Source of the DNA: Acanthacorydalis orientalis
Lineage: Eukaryota > Arthropoda > Insecta > Megaloptera > Corydalidae
DNA length: 64,000 bases
NCBI GenBank assembly: GCA_034766995.1
Contig: CM068321.1
Span: 8,296,526 to 8,360,525 of the forward strand
Direction: 5' to 3'
Shown: piece after piece, positions 52,340 through 64,000 of the stretch
Position numbering within the stretch: the stretch's first letter is position 1
Layout: each line of letters begins with the position of its first letter
Position numbers and translations under genes: made by a program
Notes under the pieces: generated by a model
Databases searched by the model: none
Seen by the model: only the letters and a program-made list of their open reading frames with translations
What the model was told of the DNA's origin: nothing

Positions 52340-52960
52340 GTCTTGCCGAGTGATTACGACACCTGACGAATGAGATAGTAAACGCTGGAAATTGTGAGGT
52401 GGTATTGTTTACCGGGCAACACAAAATTAAAATCAATATTCTTTATCTTAAAGATGCACCTGCAAGTTTAGTAAATAATGCTAAATATCTCCGTGTTATT
52501 CTCAACTAACAACTTTCTTTCTGAATTCATACGACAAACGGGTTGACCAAAGCTCCAAGACAACTCGGCAGGTTTTTAACACAGCTGAATCAACGATCTC
52601 AGCTACCGTTAGGTACAAACTGTGTGCTTTATAGAGATTAAAGGACAATGTTCACGTATGTGAAGCTGAACTTGACGTACGTGCCTGTACAAAATGATAC
52701 AACTACAAGTGTTCCAAAACAAAGTGCTGTGCTTCATCACTAATGCGTACTACTGTGTGTGAAATAACACGTTGCATGTGACATTCTACATATACCTATC
52801 TGAATAGTGTGTTAAATGACAATCACTTGTTTTATACAAGCGGGCGAAGAGTAGTCTAACACTCTGATCCATGTCCTCAGAAAATATGACCATGACAACC
52901 TGTATACCAGTACAAACATCCGAAGTTCTTGATTTCAAAGTCTGATGAATATATCCAGGT
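52340..52960 (+). pseudogene. Jockey-like LINE reverse transcriptase remnant
   Basis: Broken plus-strand frames read AKYLRVILN, then LTKAPRQLGRFLTQLNQRSQ, LPLGTNCVLYRD, MFTYVKLNLTYVPVQ, LQVFQNKVLCF and CDILHIPI. The order AKYLGVxLD / LNxRSxLPLxxKxxLYKxxLRPxxTYAxPVW / LQxxQNKxLR is the thumb region of jockey-clade reverse transcriptases. Stops in every frame. Confidence 0.75.
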
Positions 52961-53229
52961 GAAATAGCACGAGCTCACATTCATTGCGATTTATTCTCTC
53001 CAATTCAACGGACTTGCATCGTGGTATCTACATGAAACCATACACAATGAAACTAGTAAAGAATGTTCATAGGTTTCATGTCTAATACTCAGCAACAATT
53101 TCACTGTATCTTTAGCAATATACTGGTTAAAACAGGTTTCAGTATCAGTTTCAAATCTGCCTGAAGATTATCAACGTCTAAACCACTCGCAGAAAAAATT
53201 AACTCGTACATGACTTCAAGGACTCACAT

Positions 53230-53730
53230 AGTACAATTATATATTAGTTTTTTTTAGTTATACAAAGATTACATATCTAATATTATATTCATTGAAGCTA
53301 TATCCTCTGAACAGCTTCATTAATATTTTTACTTTTTCTATTTTTGAGCATTTTAACTGATAAATCTTTGGAATAGATTAATTAGTACTATGTATTATGG
53401 TTGTTGAATAAAGGAGAAGAAATAACATTTTTCTTTATCTGGTCTACTCTTGTGAATATTTTTTAAACTTTTTCTATAGAACTTCTCTTTTTAAATCAAT
53501 CGAATTAGGCTTCAAATACCTTTTGTTCATAAACATTGTCACAAAATCAAATAAATTGGATTCCATGTTCTTCATATCGGTGTCAAAGAATAAATAATTT
53601 TGCATACAATCTAAAATTTCAGCAATTAGCAATAGGTTTATTTACTGTTCTCAATAAATAGACCATTCATTATTTCTTTGATGATTCTCACCTTGTTTAT
53701 CTTTAAACAAGCAATAGCTTGTTATACAGC
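53230..53730. other. AT-rich stretch, no gene seen
   Basis: Nothing recognisable between the LINE remnant and the mariner at 53.7 kb. Confidence 0.55.
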
Positions 53731-53734
53731 ATTA

Positions 53735-54558
53735 CGAGGGTCGTTTGATAAGTCTGGTAAATTTATATGATGTGACGTCACCATTCATTTGATAACGTCA
53801 CGGCTATCAAGTGTCATTTTTCAAAGTAGCATAAGTGAAATTTCAGCCAGAAGCGACACGTTTTTCACATTCTACAGATATTTCAAGAGAGCATTGTAGC
53901 ATTTGCCGCAAAAATGACAAAAACTACAAGTTTTTTTCATCGATTTGTCACCGTGGATAAAATATTAATCCACCACTACACACCTGAGTCGAAGCAGCAG
54001 TCAAAGCAGTGGGTAATGACTGGTGAATGTGCGCTGGAGAAAACGAATACCCTTCTGTCGACTGGGAAGATGATGGCCATTGTTTTTTGTGATTCCCAAG
54101 GAATCATCCTGATCGACTACTTGACAAAGGGAAAAACGATAACAGAAGACTATTATACAACATCATTGAACCGTTTGAAAGAAGAGCTAAAACAAAAACA
54201 GTCAAGTTATTGGGGCACAAAATAGTGCTCTTTCACCAGGACAACACGCCGTCTCGTAAATCGACCGTCATAATGGTAAAATTACACAAATTAGGCTTCG
54301 AATTGATTCCTCATCCACCCTATTCTCCGGACCTGGCACCCTGAGACTTCTTCCTCTTTCCAAACTTAAAAATTTGTCTCGATGGGAAGAAATTCTCGTC
54401 GAATAAGGATGTCAACGCCGCCGTCAATGCGTATTTTGCAAACTGGCTAGACCAAGAGTATAGAGACAATATGGAGACTATGTTAAGAAATAAAATCATT
54501 GTTTTCCAAAAAAATGGTGTTAACTTGCTTTTTTACCATACTTATCAAACGACCTTCG
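53735..54558 (+). pseudogene. Mariner with near-perfect terminal repeats, N-terminus deleted
   Basis: Ends ACGAGGGTCGTTTGATAAGT and the inverse ACTTATCAAACGACCTTCGT, flanked by TA. An open frame 53914-54225 reads YTPESKQQSKQW, STGKMMAIVF, GIILIDYLTKGKTI; after a frameshift come LFHQDNTPS (54228), PHPPYSPDLAP followed by a stop, and FFLFPNLK (54350). The DNA-binding N-terminus is missing: the frame jumps from a few start residues to just before the first Asp block. Confidence 0.88.
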
Positions 54559-54559
54559 T

Positions 54560-55520
54560 ATTTCGCTATCTCCTTACTTAAAAGAGTGTCTGATATTTTC
54601 ATTATTTAACCATTCTTTTGATTTTATTCTATACTGGTGCTTATTTTACTATGGAACAATCCAAAATCGCAAATTCATTTCCATTATTATAAGCTGTCTT
54701 TCATCTATTTGATAATTTGCACATTATTAAATAAATAACATTGCAGATGATAATCATTCCTTTTGGCTGTCATCTCAATCCTGTCAATGAATTCAGATAT
54801 AATATTTTTGGATTCGTTCTTTGTTATTCAAATAAATAAATAAATCATTTTTTGTTAGAAATCATCTCTAGTTTTTCTACTTTATACAACAGATGTAGTC
54901 TATCTGTTCATTTTTTATTTCCAGTTATTTTGTTTTGCTCATATTGTTTTAAAATACTACCAAATAGTTCCTTAAGGGTTGTTCAGTATATTAGCACTTT
55001 ATCATTAATAATATCCTTTTTGTACAATTTCACAAATATTTTCTTTTATACAAGGACACTTCATTCCATTTATATGACATGTTTCACAAATTTCGCACTT
55101 GGCACATCGAAAGATTCTACAGCACTGAAAAAGCGTTAGGCGGATAATATGAAACTACGTATTATCACTTTTCAGAGGATATCTCTCTTTAAACATTCAA
55201 GATATGTTTAGTAACAGAGAGTTCTAGAAACAAAATTTTAATCCAATATGTTTTTAATAATTTATATGCATATATATATATATATATATATATGTATAAA
55301 TAATATTTGATTGGTATAATTAGTTACCAAACATAAAAGATTGGCAAGGTCATTTCAAAATGTTTTATTTATTAAATTCTCTTGCACGCTTTTAGTAAAA
55401 TGCGAAAACAAAGTGGGCGTATTATTTTGTGAATAATGCATGAATACATCATTAAACAGATTAACTATATTATCCATTAATCGTCAATATCAAATTAAAA
55501 CATGGCGCATTTGCTTGATT
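54560..55520. other. AT-rich stretch, no gene seen
   Basis: A 95-codon ORF at 54852-55139 is Phe/Leu/Ser-rich like random AT-rich sequence and matches nothing I know. Confidence 0.55.
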
Positions 55521-55529
55521 TACTTCATG

Positions 55530-55804
55530 CTTTTGAATCACCTGAGTGTATGTCTCCATTGCTAGTTTCAGCACGTATGCCATCTAAAGACATATTTTAA
55601 TTACTCTTAGAGAAACTTTAACTAAGCTTACTTTCGCAAATAAGTTATTCTCCCACTTCGTAAACTACAAAATATGTTCTGATCTAAAATGTTCAATAAA
55701 TGATTATTAACATTTTTTTATTGTTACTTATTTCAAAAAATATCCCACCATGCTTAAATCGTTAAGGTATAGAAAATCTAAATTTTTAAACTTCAATCTT
55801 TTTT

Positions 55805-55859
<55 letters not shown>

Positions 55860-56420
55860 CTAATCTATAAGTATCTTCTTTGACTCATCTCCCATTGGTC
55901 GCTCGTTCCTTCTGAGTATTTTTCATATTACTGTTTATGCACGAATTAATTATTTGGAAAACATGACTATCGATGTAGTACTGTCAACTATTTAAAGTGT
56001 TGAGAGATACTTTATAGAAGGCATTGTCATCGAAATGAACATAAACAATAATTAACTATGATCAATAATTATTTGTTGAACATTTTTGATAGGAACATTT
56101 TTCATAGTCTGCGAGATGAGAGAATAATTGATTTGTGAAAATGAATTAAAGTACGGTGTTAAAATTGTATTCTGAACATACTTATGTTTTACAATTGTAA
56201 TTATAAGTTTTTATGCCTATCATCCTATTAATAAATTGTCTTCCTAGTCTCTATTCTCTTAGTTCACATGAATTTCTGTTCTCCCCTACTGGTTTCGGTA
56301 CGTATGTCGTCTGCAAGTAGATTTTATTGATTTTCGGCAAGTCTAAAATGTACTTGTGGTACATATGCTGAAATTCGTAACGGAGACTAGAAATTCAGTT
56401 GATCCAAAAGACTGAAGACT
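55530..56420. repeat. Foldback element FB with outer sub-repeat, composite copy
   Basis: Order: CTTTTGAATCACCTGAGTGT and TTTCAGCACGTATG (55530-55590); reverse arm TTCTCCCACTTCGTAAACTA, AATGTTCAATAAATGATTAT (55645-55735); (TA)n at 55807-55856; forward arm GGCATTGTCATCGAAATGAA, TGATCAATAATTATTTGTTG (56021-56085); then a mirrored pair of the outer sub-repeat (GGTTTCGGTACGTATG at 56290, CATATGCTGAAATTC at 56362). The largest copy in the window. Confidence 0.6.
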
Positions 56421-57550
56421 ACCTGGGCAACGTTTTTAATTTGATATATAACTAAATCGGTTATTTATAAAAGATTTTTTCTTTATCTTTGCTTCTGAAT
56501 AGGTTGATGCATACATTCATGTAAAAAATACACATTGATTATTACTATATTTAGGAATTAACGGTGTAAATTTTAAAACAAGTGGTACATAAGTCATTTT
56601 TTGTAATATGTATATTTTACACTATCAATTTAATAGTTTTCTTGTTGAACCGAAATGACCTTTAGTCCCCTGCACTACAAAAAGTTTATGTCACAAATAT
56701 TGAAACATTTTGAGTATTTCTCGAATTGGTGACCATTGGATAGTTTGAAGTTTTCTGGGAATTGATAACTGAGTGAATCTACTGTATCTAAATCTATAAT
56801 GTGTTAATATGAAGCGCATAATGTACGACACACATCGGACATCATTTGATTTATAGTATTTTAAGAATAATTTCTGACCAGATGAAAATTCTACTGTTTC
56901 ATATTATTTATTAAACATTTTTAATCAATCACTTTTTTGTAATTTGTAGGGTGAGATAATTCACTAGTGAAAATGAAGTATTCTTTTTACAATACATTAC
57001 TTCGTTTTCGATTTTGTGTAAAATTTAACAACTTTCAGCTTAAATAAACGAAACTCATAACTTTTCAGAATGTATTAAAACCGATTCACTGTAACATTTC
57101 TCCATTTATGTTTTATTTAAAATGTTATTTACTGCATTATTGAATCCATGTTAATCAAATACAACTACACAACTAGACTAAATTTAACTTGCGTGAGTAA
57201 TTGTCTCTTACAACAGCTGGACTAGTAAAAATTACTGCCTAAACATATTACAGAATGTAGTGAAAGTCTTTGTTTTCATTTATGCTACTCTTCCAAGTAT
57301 AAAAAATCACACAGTGTTTGTGAAATACGATAAAATAATCTAAATATAAAAAAATAGTAGTTAAATAAGGCCAAGCATTCATAAATACGTTACAGAATGC
57401 AAGATAAGTTTTAAATCGCGGTGGATAACACACAAACAACATAATGTGAAAACTAATAACATTGTACATAACATGACATTGTACGAAATGAAAAATGATC
57501 ATACTTTTCACATAACATCATTGGAACTTCTTGTACCTCTCAAAACAGTA
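56421..57550. other. AT-rich stretch, no gene seen
   Basis: No coding-like or repeated segment identified. Confidence 0.55.
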
Positions 57551-57551
57551 C

Positions 57552-57654
<103 letters not shown>

Positions 57655-57825
57655 TAAGTTGTATTATGCATGGCTGTATATATGCCTAAATATATAAATT
57701 ATTCATTGAAAATATACGTTACTACACAGTGTATCACTTTCTATCTCATCGGCAAGTATATGGCCTTTACAATGATGTAATGGCCATATGACATCTTAAC
57801 TATTTATAGAGTTTTAGTAATCGTC

Positions 57826-58042
57826 GTGTGCGCGATTCGTGCAAAGCGGTTCCCGTCAATCGACCAACGAAGTCTCAATATGGCATATTCAATACCTTTA
57901 TACGCAACGTTCGTACGATGGACTTATACTAGTGTTCGTTTTTTGAATTTCTTCGTGTGCGTTGGACACATTACAATTTCGCGTTTTGCCGAGAGTGTGT
58001 CTTGTGTTGGTTTATTCAAGAATATTTCAGAAACAACTAACG
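57826..58042 (+). promoter_or_regulatory. Possible first exon of another plus-strand gene
   Basis: GC- and CpG-rich stretch after 8 kb of AT-rich DNA, with TATTTATAG at 57801 and a strong donor ACG/GTGAGT after 58042. An open frame crosses it (MAYSIPLYATFVRWTYTSVR onward) with a hydrophobic centre, but I recognise no family. It is most likely a 5' UTR exon whose partners lie beyond the window. Confidence 0.35.
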
Positions 58043-58783
58043 GTGAGTGATTTTTATTTGTATTGTTTCCGTGAGACACGATCGATTCTCTCTTGTAAAT
58101 GTCTGTATATTACTTTACTTCTTTATTTCGTTCCGTTGATAAAACCGCTGATAGCATTGAGGTTGTGTTTTCATCCACTCGCAATAAAATATCCATTTTA
58201 ATATTCATACTCATTATATGCATGCATACATACATATACGTATACGTATGTACGTGTAACTTACATGTAAAGTACGTGTATTGATGTAAATATTTTGTTT
58301 TCTAAAAATAACGAAACGCGTATATAAATAAAACTTGTTGTGTCGGGCGTTCGAATAATATTATTTGTCATAATAGAGATGCGAACCGACGTGCATTGGA
58401 TACGCACTCTCGTTTTATTAATAGATGCGTTATCTCTCTTCCACATTATTATCTGTTTTTGGATTTATGCCAACATTGTACGATTTCCGGTACGAAAATG
58501 AAGATGTCTGTTTTTCTTTTATTTATTTACAAATTAAACGGTCGAAAAGTGTGCATTTGGAACTGAATTCATTTTGTTTTTATGTCGACATTTCGTTTGT
58601 TTGTTTTTGATCACTTAGCAGCCCACTTCTGTTTGTTTACAAATAGATAATGGGAACTGGTTGTGTGGATCATGAGTCACGAGTTCGATATAATTCGGAC
58701 AAGTCCATATGTAGAGTATAAGTGAGTGAAAAGGTTGATTGTTTTTTTTTTTTTGGAATTGAATACTAAAATCATTAACTATC

Positions 58784-58834
<51 letters not shown>

Positions 58835-59713
58835 TATGCATACATATATAAAATTCACTTCTATAGTGATTATATACAAAAGAACCTGTTTTAGCAAATA
58901 CTTGTGAGACCTACCTTTTATCCTATATTTCTTAGTTATTTGTTATATCAGTGACAATAAAGTCCACTCAAATATTCTTCAATATAAATCTCAATAATAC
59001 TATATATGGACTGAATGTTGTTAGAATACGATATGTATTTAAAATAACATATAAATGTAAAATTTGCATAAAGTATGTGTAAATATCTAGAACAGTATAA
59101 ATATATTTATTAATTCTTTTAACTTACAAACATACATTAAAGTGTAGCAACTGTAAGTTTTAATTAAAAGATTAATAATGTAAATAAACGTATAGATAAT
59201 TGTATATTTGAGGGTGCGCAGGATAATCTTGTTGGTGTTCAGAAAAATAGGATTTTTCAATAAATATGATAGAATAAAGTTCTTATATGAGATCGGATTT
59301 TACTAGCTTTATCCCTGAAATGAGCTTATTATAAATGTGAATGTTTGTGTAGAGATGTGTATATGTAGTATTGTATTGGAGAGAGAGATATATACCAATC
59401 AAAATCCAAATAAACATTACCTCGCTGTAACTGTGAACTTGTTATATCTGTGCTATTGTAACAGTTCAACGGTAAATGGTTTAATCAGTAGCCGGTAATT
59501 TAGATTTCAACTTTTAGAAAACAAAAATACTAACGAATTTTCAAAGAAAGATATTTTGATATGCTGATTTTATAAATAATTGAAAATTAATAACTGTTAT
59601 ATCATTCTAATATAATTTGTTATGTTAAAATCATGTCCACTCATACTTGACAAAATATTACCAGAACTCAATACATTATTCAAATAGATTGAATCATTTT
59701 CGTATATATACAT

Positions 59714-59776
<63 letters not shown>

Positions 59777-60385
59777 GATACATACATACGTGTACATATA
59801 AAATCTATTTACATTTTATTACATAATTTATTTAACAAATGTATACGATTTTTATCAAATTATCAATGTGTATACACAGTTGTTATATATTAATTTATAT
59901 GTGCAAACATATTATTTATTATTCGCAAATATTCAAACTTCTTTCGATGGAAAGTACCTATATAAAAATAAATAAAGTAATATAAAAATACATTTCTATT
60001 TATTACCTTTTTAAAAGTATATACATGAAAAAATGTCGAGATGCATATTTAACAAAATGTTTGATGGAAATTGATTGTCAGTTCTGGTTGTGTTGTAATT
60101 CTCATTGATTTCATAAAGTATTGGTAAATTCTTGAGAAGAAATTGATTATGTAAAATAATTTCAAGGGTTGTATTTAAACAAGTAAAAAAGGAAATGTTC
60201 ACACAAAAATACATTAAAAGTATTTTGCTTTCATTACAAAAAGTGATTATTAAAAGGTTACAATTTATTGAAAAGTAATATTTTGATGAAGGAGGTCTTT
60301 CCTATGTAGATTTGAAAGTGTTTTCAAATTTAATTAATCTTTAATGTAATTTCTAAATTACATCCAATTGAAATGTTGTAGATAT
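58043..60385. other. Putative intron or intergenic DNA, no gene seen
   Basis: Begins with the GTGAGT donor of the candidate exon. Slightly more CpG to about 58700, then AT-rich with (TA)n at 58790 and a TG/TA tract at 59705-59790. Confidence 0.5.
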
Positions 60386-60389
60386 TTCT

Positions 60390-60565
60390 GTATCTTACCG
60401 CTCTGAGAATAATGGAATCGTCATGGAAATGAATGCGCATGAGCCATAATGAAAAACAATCATGTAATGAATTATTGAACATTTTTGATCAGAAAATGTG
60501 TTTATGCTTTACGGAGTGAATGAAAATTCATTTGTGAAAAGTACATTTATGCTTTATTCGTAATT
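60390..60565 (+). repeat. Foldback element FB, single forward arm
   Basis: CTGAGAATAATGGAATCGTC, GAAATGAATGCGCATGAG, AATTATTGAACATTTTTGAT, CAGAAAATG, TACGGAGTGAATGAAAATTC, ATTTGTGAAAAG: a complete arm. Confidence 0.65.
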
Positions 60566-60569
60566 CTAG

Positions 60570-61650
60570 TTTTTCAGTTTCATTCAAGATAAAATTCTTT
60601 CGGCAAATAAATTTTTAACTGTACTCTTAACAATTGTTACTTAAGAACTGTAGACAGGGTTTTGCATAATTACTTTAATACCTTAAAAAAGTACCAGAAA
60701 TTAAATATGTACTTCTTGTAAGAAAAACGGATAGTATCAAATTAAAAAATAAACTAATATCTATATTAAAACTTAAAAAAATACAAAGAAGTATCTAAAA
60801 AGGTACACAGATTAATCAAAAAATGACCCACTTTTATTGAACAAATTTGAAATAAATAAAACCAATTTTTCTATATAATACATATTTATGTGTATGACAA
60901 TCACAATTGTACAGTATACTCGTTTGATATCTAGGTCATTGTTTTATGATTCTTGTATTATAAATATCTGGAAACAAAGGTAAATAATTTAACTAAACAT
61001 ATATACGGTAATACACGCAATTGCTTCAAACCAGGACAGACAAAATAGAAAAGAAATGTTCACCATTGACCCAATTATTATTGTATTTTATCTGAATTGT
61101 ACTAAAAACAAACATTTGTATTGTTTTTAAAACCTAAATGTTTAAATAATGAACTTGTTAATTAATTACTAAAGATCGATAGATATGAGAAAATTATTCA
61201 TAGAGTATTATTTTATTATAATCAACATTTATATATTTTCTTCGTAATTATTTCTCATTACTTCTCACAGAATCGATTTGGAGGTCAGGTAACAGCGACA
61301 GCTGCACAGAGCCACACTCATTTACTATTCTTTCACATTTGTACAGTCTATTGTATAATTAAAACAAAACTTTTCAAACGGACGTTTTAAAGAAATAAGA
61401 ACATTCATTCGAGTTTCATACAAAAACGAATAAACACACATTGCAAAGAATAACTGAAATATTACAATATATTCAATCAACTTTTTCTTTTATTACTTCT
61501 TTGTAATTTATAGTCTATCTTTGGAATTTCATAACAAACGGTTGTTTTTTATAAAAAAAATAATTATACAAACACATTGAAATTTGAAAAAATAAATATC
61601 AATGTAGTGTTTTTTAATTAAAATATATAATATATAAAATGTGTTTATAT
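60570..61650. other. AT-rich stretch, no gene seen
   Basis: A short GC-richer piece at 61270-61310 (GGAGGTCAGGTAACAGCGAC) stands out but has no coding or splice support. Confidence 0.5.
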
Positions 61651-61654
61651 CATA

Positions 61655-62190
61655 CTAATGCGAATTTAAATGACAATGTCATCATCTTTAAAGTGTAGGC
61701 ACAGTGTCTCTGTGCAAAAATACATTTATGTTTGAGATGTTGATTCATTTTCGTGGAGTGATTTTAGCCTTGCGTCGCACACAACTTTTCGTTTTAGAGT
61801 TACTTTCAACCTTGAGAATTAAAACACAGATGTAATTTATAATCGCATTTCATACAGTATATAAAAGTAATTTAAATAAGCATATTTGAAAATTCTAAAA
61901 AGATATAAAATTAATAAACTGGAATCTATATTCATTACTTTATGATCCAAAAAGTTTAGTTTGACCGTCTCACCTTCTTGTAAATACATGTATAATGGAC
62001 GATTAAACACTGCGATTTATTTGTACTTTAGCACTAAGGTTGGTGAGACATCTCTGTGGAAATGAATATAAGTAATGATCAAAAATCATCCATAAGTAAT
62101 TAAACGTTTTGATTAGAAAAATTGTTTGTAGTGTATTGAAAAATTCATTTGTAAAAGTAAATTTAGCCCGTAGTTCCAAAAACTATTCTA
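61655..62190. repeat. Foldback element FB, degraded pair of arms
   Basis: Reverse inner end ATGCGAATTTAAATGACAAT..GTCATCATC at 61658; forward arm GGAAATGAATATAAGTAATG, TTTTGATTAGAAAAATTG, TTCATTTGTAAAAGTAAATT and TAGCCCGTAGTTCC at 62060-62183. Confidence 0.55.
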
Positions 62191-62439
62191 TTGCTTAATG
62201 TTATTCACACATTTCTTTTTTACAAGAAAATTTGCATTTATCTTCCTTGAAATGTTATTTTTTGTAATAAAAACACTAATCTTGGGAAAACACTAACAAT
62301 ATTCTGGAAGTATGTGTGAACGCTTTAAATTTTCAATTGAAAAAAAAACTACTCAAGTATTTAGATAAAAGTTTGTTTTTTTTCTTCTCAATAACCTTTA
62401 ATTAAGAACAATTTCTGTAATCACATTAAAGTTTTTAGT

Positions 62440-62825
62440 ACTATGGCTAAATTCACTTTCACAAATGAATTTTTCATGCTCCGATATCAATTTTCCTTAT
62501 CAAATTGTTCAATAATCAATTATTGATCATTTTTGAATGCTACTTGTACGCTTTTGTTGTTGATGTTATCAGCAATATTATAGAAAAATCTGTAGATCTA
62601 GAGTAAAGGCACACTTTATATATTGTTTAAATATTGTAATTCAAAAGTAACACTAAAATACAGATTTTTTTTATGTTGTAGTGCTATGAGGATAATGACT
62701 TCGCTACCAAAATGTATGAGTTATAATAAAAATGATCAATAATCAATTATTGATCATTTTTTAGTCAAAAATGTTTTTAAGATTTGTAGAAGATTCAAAA
62801 ATTAATTTGTGAAAGAATTCACATA
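62440..62825. repeat. Foldback element FB, best inverted pair
   Basis: Left arm GGCTAAATTCACTTTCACAA, ATTGTTCAATAATCAATTAT, TGATCATTTTTGAATGCTAC; right arm GAGGATAATGACTTCGCTAC, TGATCAATAATCAATTATTG, ATCATTTTTTAGTCAAAAAT, AATTTGTGAAAG. The arms mirror each other around about 150 bp. Confidence 0.7.
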
Positions 62826-62829
62826 ATTC

Positions 62830-64000
62830 TAGATATAGTGATTTGAAGATTTCGCTTGAAAAGATTTCCAAAAATAATTTTCCGTATTTCGAAAAAAACT
62901 CATTTATTGACCTTTTGGCAGACTGAAAAGTTTATAATAATAACACTGTACGTGTATTACTACAAAAATAAAAGACATTTAACAGTAAATTATAATCTGA
63001 AATGCAAACGATCTGAAGAGCCCTTCGTGGCATTTCAATTGTTTATTAATTTTTATGTAACATTGTCTTACAGTTATTTATTTAGAATAATTGAGATCGC
63101 TCCTCAATTTTTATAATCCACGAGTCGTTTCGATTATATCATCTTCATATGGTTTTTTTTCGACCGGTCGAATTGAAAGCGTAAATAACACGCAGAAAAA
63201 TAAAATACATGAGAGTTTTAATTAAATATTTTACAAATTTTCGCAGAAAATCTAACGAGAGATTGTGGAACATAAATGTTCCTGGAAATCTTGTTTAGAA
63301 AACATTGCTTTGACCTTTATTTTCGTATTTTTGAATTAAATGTCAATCCGTCTGCGTCATTCATAATTATTTTTTATTACGAAGTTGCTCACGATCTGAG
63401 TTATTGACTATTTTTAACATTATGAAAATAAGACGTTTATTTTTTGATTTTCAACATAACAGATTATACAATTAAAGACAAATGATTTGAGTAGCTAATT
63501 TTAAAATATGGTTTGTAAAAGAAGACATTATAAATATTTTTAACTATAAAAAATACAAAAATAGCAGTAAAAATTATATGAATTTATATAAATGATTCAA
63601 TTAAGTTTCAAAACAAGTTTCTAGAAGCTGTATTTGTAAAGTATTTTTAAGATCAAAAGAAAATAATCATGAATTTATCTTAGTCGCATATTACAGTTAC
63701 TTATTAATTCACTCAAGTACCGATTCCTAGGAGCTATCAGGATATCGTATCTTACCACAGACTACATGATACTTTATACAGATTTAAAAGAAGTAGTTTG
63801 ATTCCTCTTGGAATGTAGTACTTGATTAAGCAAACAAGTCACTATTAAGTGTACGAAAACGTTTAATTAACGGTTATGGCAAATCGACCTTTTTGGAACC
63901 CAATTAGTTAATTTAAGCAGTGAACCAAAAGTAAATGTTTCAATATTTTCCAATTATTCATTTCGCTATTTCAAAACTGTTTTGATGTTCAAAGTTTAAT
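62830..64000. other. AT-rich end of window, no gene seen
   Basis: The 86-codon ORF at 62856-63116 has no family signal. No splice-flanked coding segment was found. Confidence 0.5.

Noticed and set aside
54852..55139. 95-codon plus-strand ORF
   Set aside because: Phe/Leu/Ser/Ile-rich as expected from random AT-rich DNA; no motif and no splice context.
62430..62830. Repeated FB arms as a CRISPR-like array
   Set aside because: Arms are long, in opposite orientations, irregularly spaced and spread over 60 kb of an intron-containing genome.
62856..63116. 86-codon plus-strand ORF near the window end
   Set aside because: No family signal, and it sits in AT-rich DNA directly beside an FB element.

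Overview
This is an AT-rich, intron-rich insect nuclear sequence. It has long (TA)n microsatellites, several mariner-type DNA transposons, LINE 3' ends and GT..AG introns. The mariner families and the repeat style would suit a hymenopteran, but that is inference; only 'insect' is well supported, by the close match of the main gene to Drosophila Cadherin-87A.

The only protein-coding gene I can support is one large plus-strand cadherin. I could join it from start codon to stop codon as 26 coding exons (12196-49658). Every splice site is GT..AG and the reading phases agree throughout, giving 1885 codons plus a stop. The protein has a signal peptide, 14 extracellular cadherin repeats, a membrane-adjacent domain, one membrane helix near residues 1744-1766, and a tail of about 119 residues ending in TTEL. 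The membrane-adjacent domain, the juxtamembrane region, a tail motif and the C-terminus all resemble vertebrate cadherin-23. I therefore call it the insect Cad87A / CDH23-type gene.

Layout. 1-12195: upstream intergenic DNA with decayed transposases (1-117, 4958-5600, 7600-8560), LINE 3' ends (4700-4825, 10855-11230), inverted-repeat elements, and a GC-richer patch at 2450-2630 that may be a promoter or 5' exon. 12196-49658: the cadherin. Its first intron is 11.3 kb and holds an I/LOA-type LINE 3' end and several mariners; seven other introns are only 65-84 bp. 49659-57800: downstream DNA with a poly(A) signal at 49809, a mariner deletion derivative, a jockey-like reverse transcriptase remnant and a mariner with near-perfect terminal repeats. 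57800-64000: a possible first exon of another plus-strand gene (about 57826-58042, strong donor), then AT-rich DNA with inverted-repeat elements.

Repeats make up most of the non-coding sequence. (a) A TTAGG-ended mariner family has at least nine pieces. Five of about 540-680 bp share one internal structure that keeps only the N-terminal DNA-binding part, and three others are only 69-80 bp, little more than two joined ends. (b) A foldback family with arms starting CTAAATTCACTTTCAC and inner ends CTGAGGATAATG occurs in at least ten places. (c) A GC-rich repeat reading GAGCG..GCGATGCCCC occurs twice or three times. (d) A hAT-like and a pogo-like non-autonomous element occur once each. Besides the nine longest (TA)n tracts listed, shorter ones lie near 3059, 4128, 4652, 4821, 6402, 11379, 14992, 20191, 21332, 27566, 43640, 44235, 46570, 46941, 51986, 55807, 58790 and 59731. 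I found no tRNA, rRNA or CRISPR.
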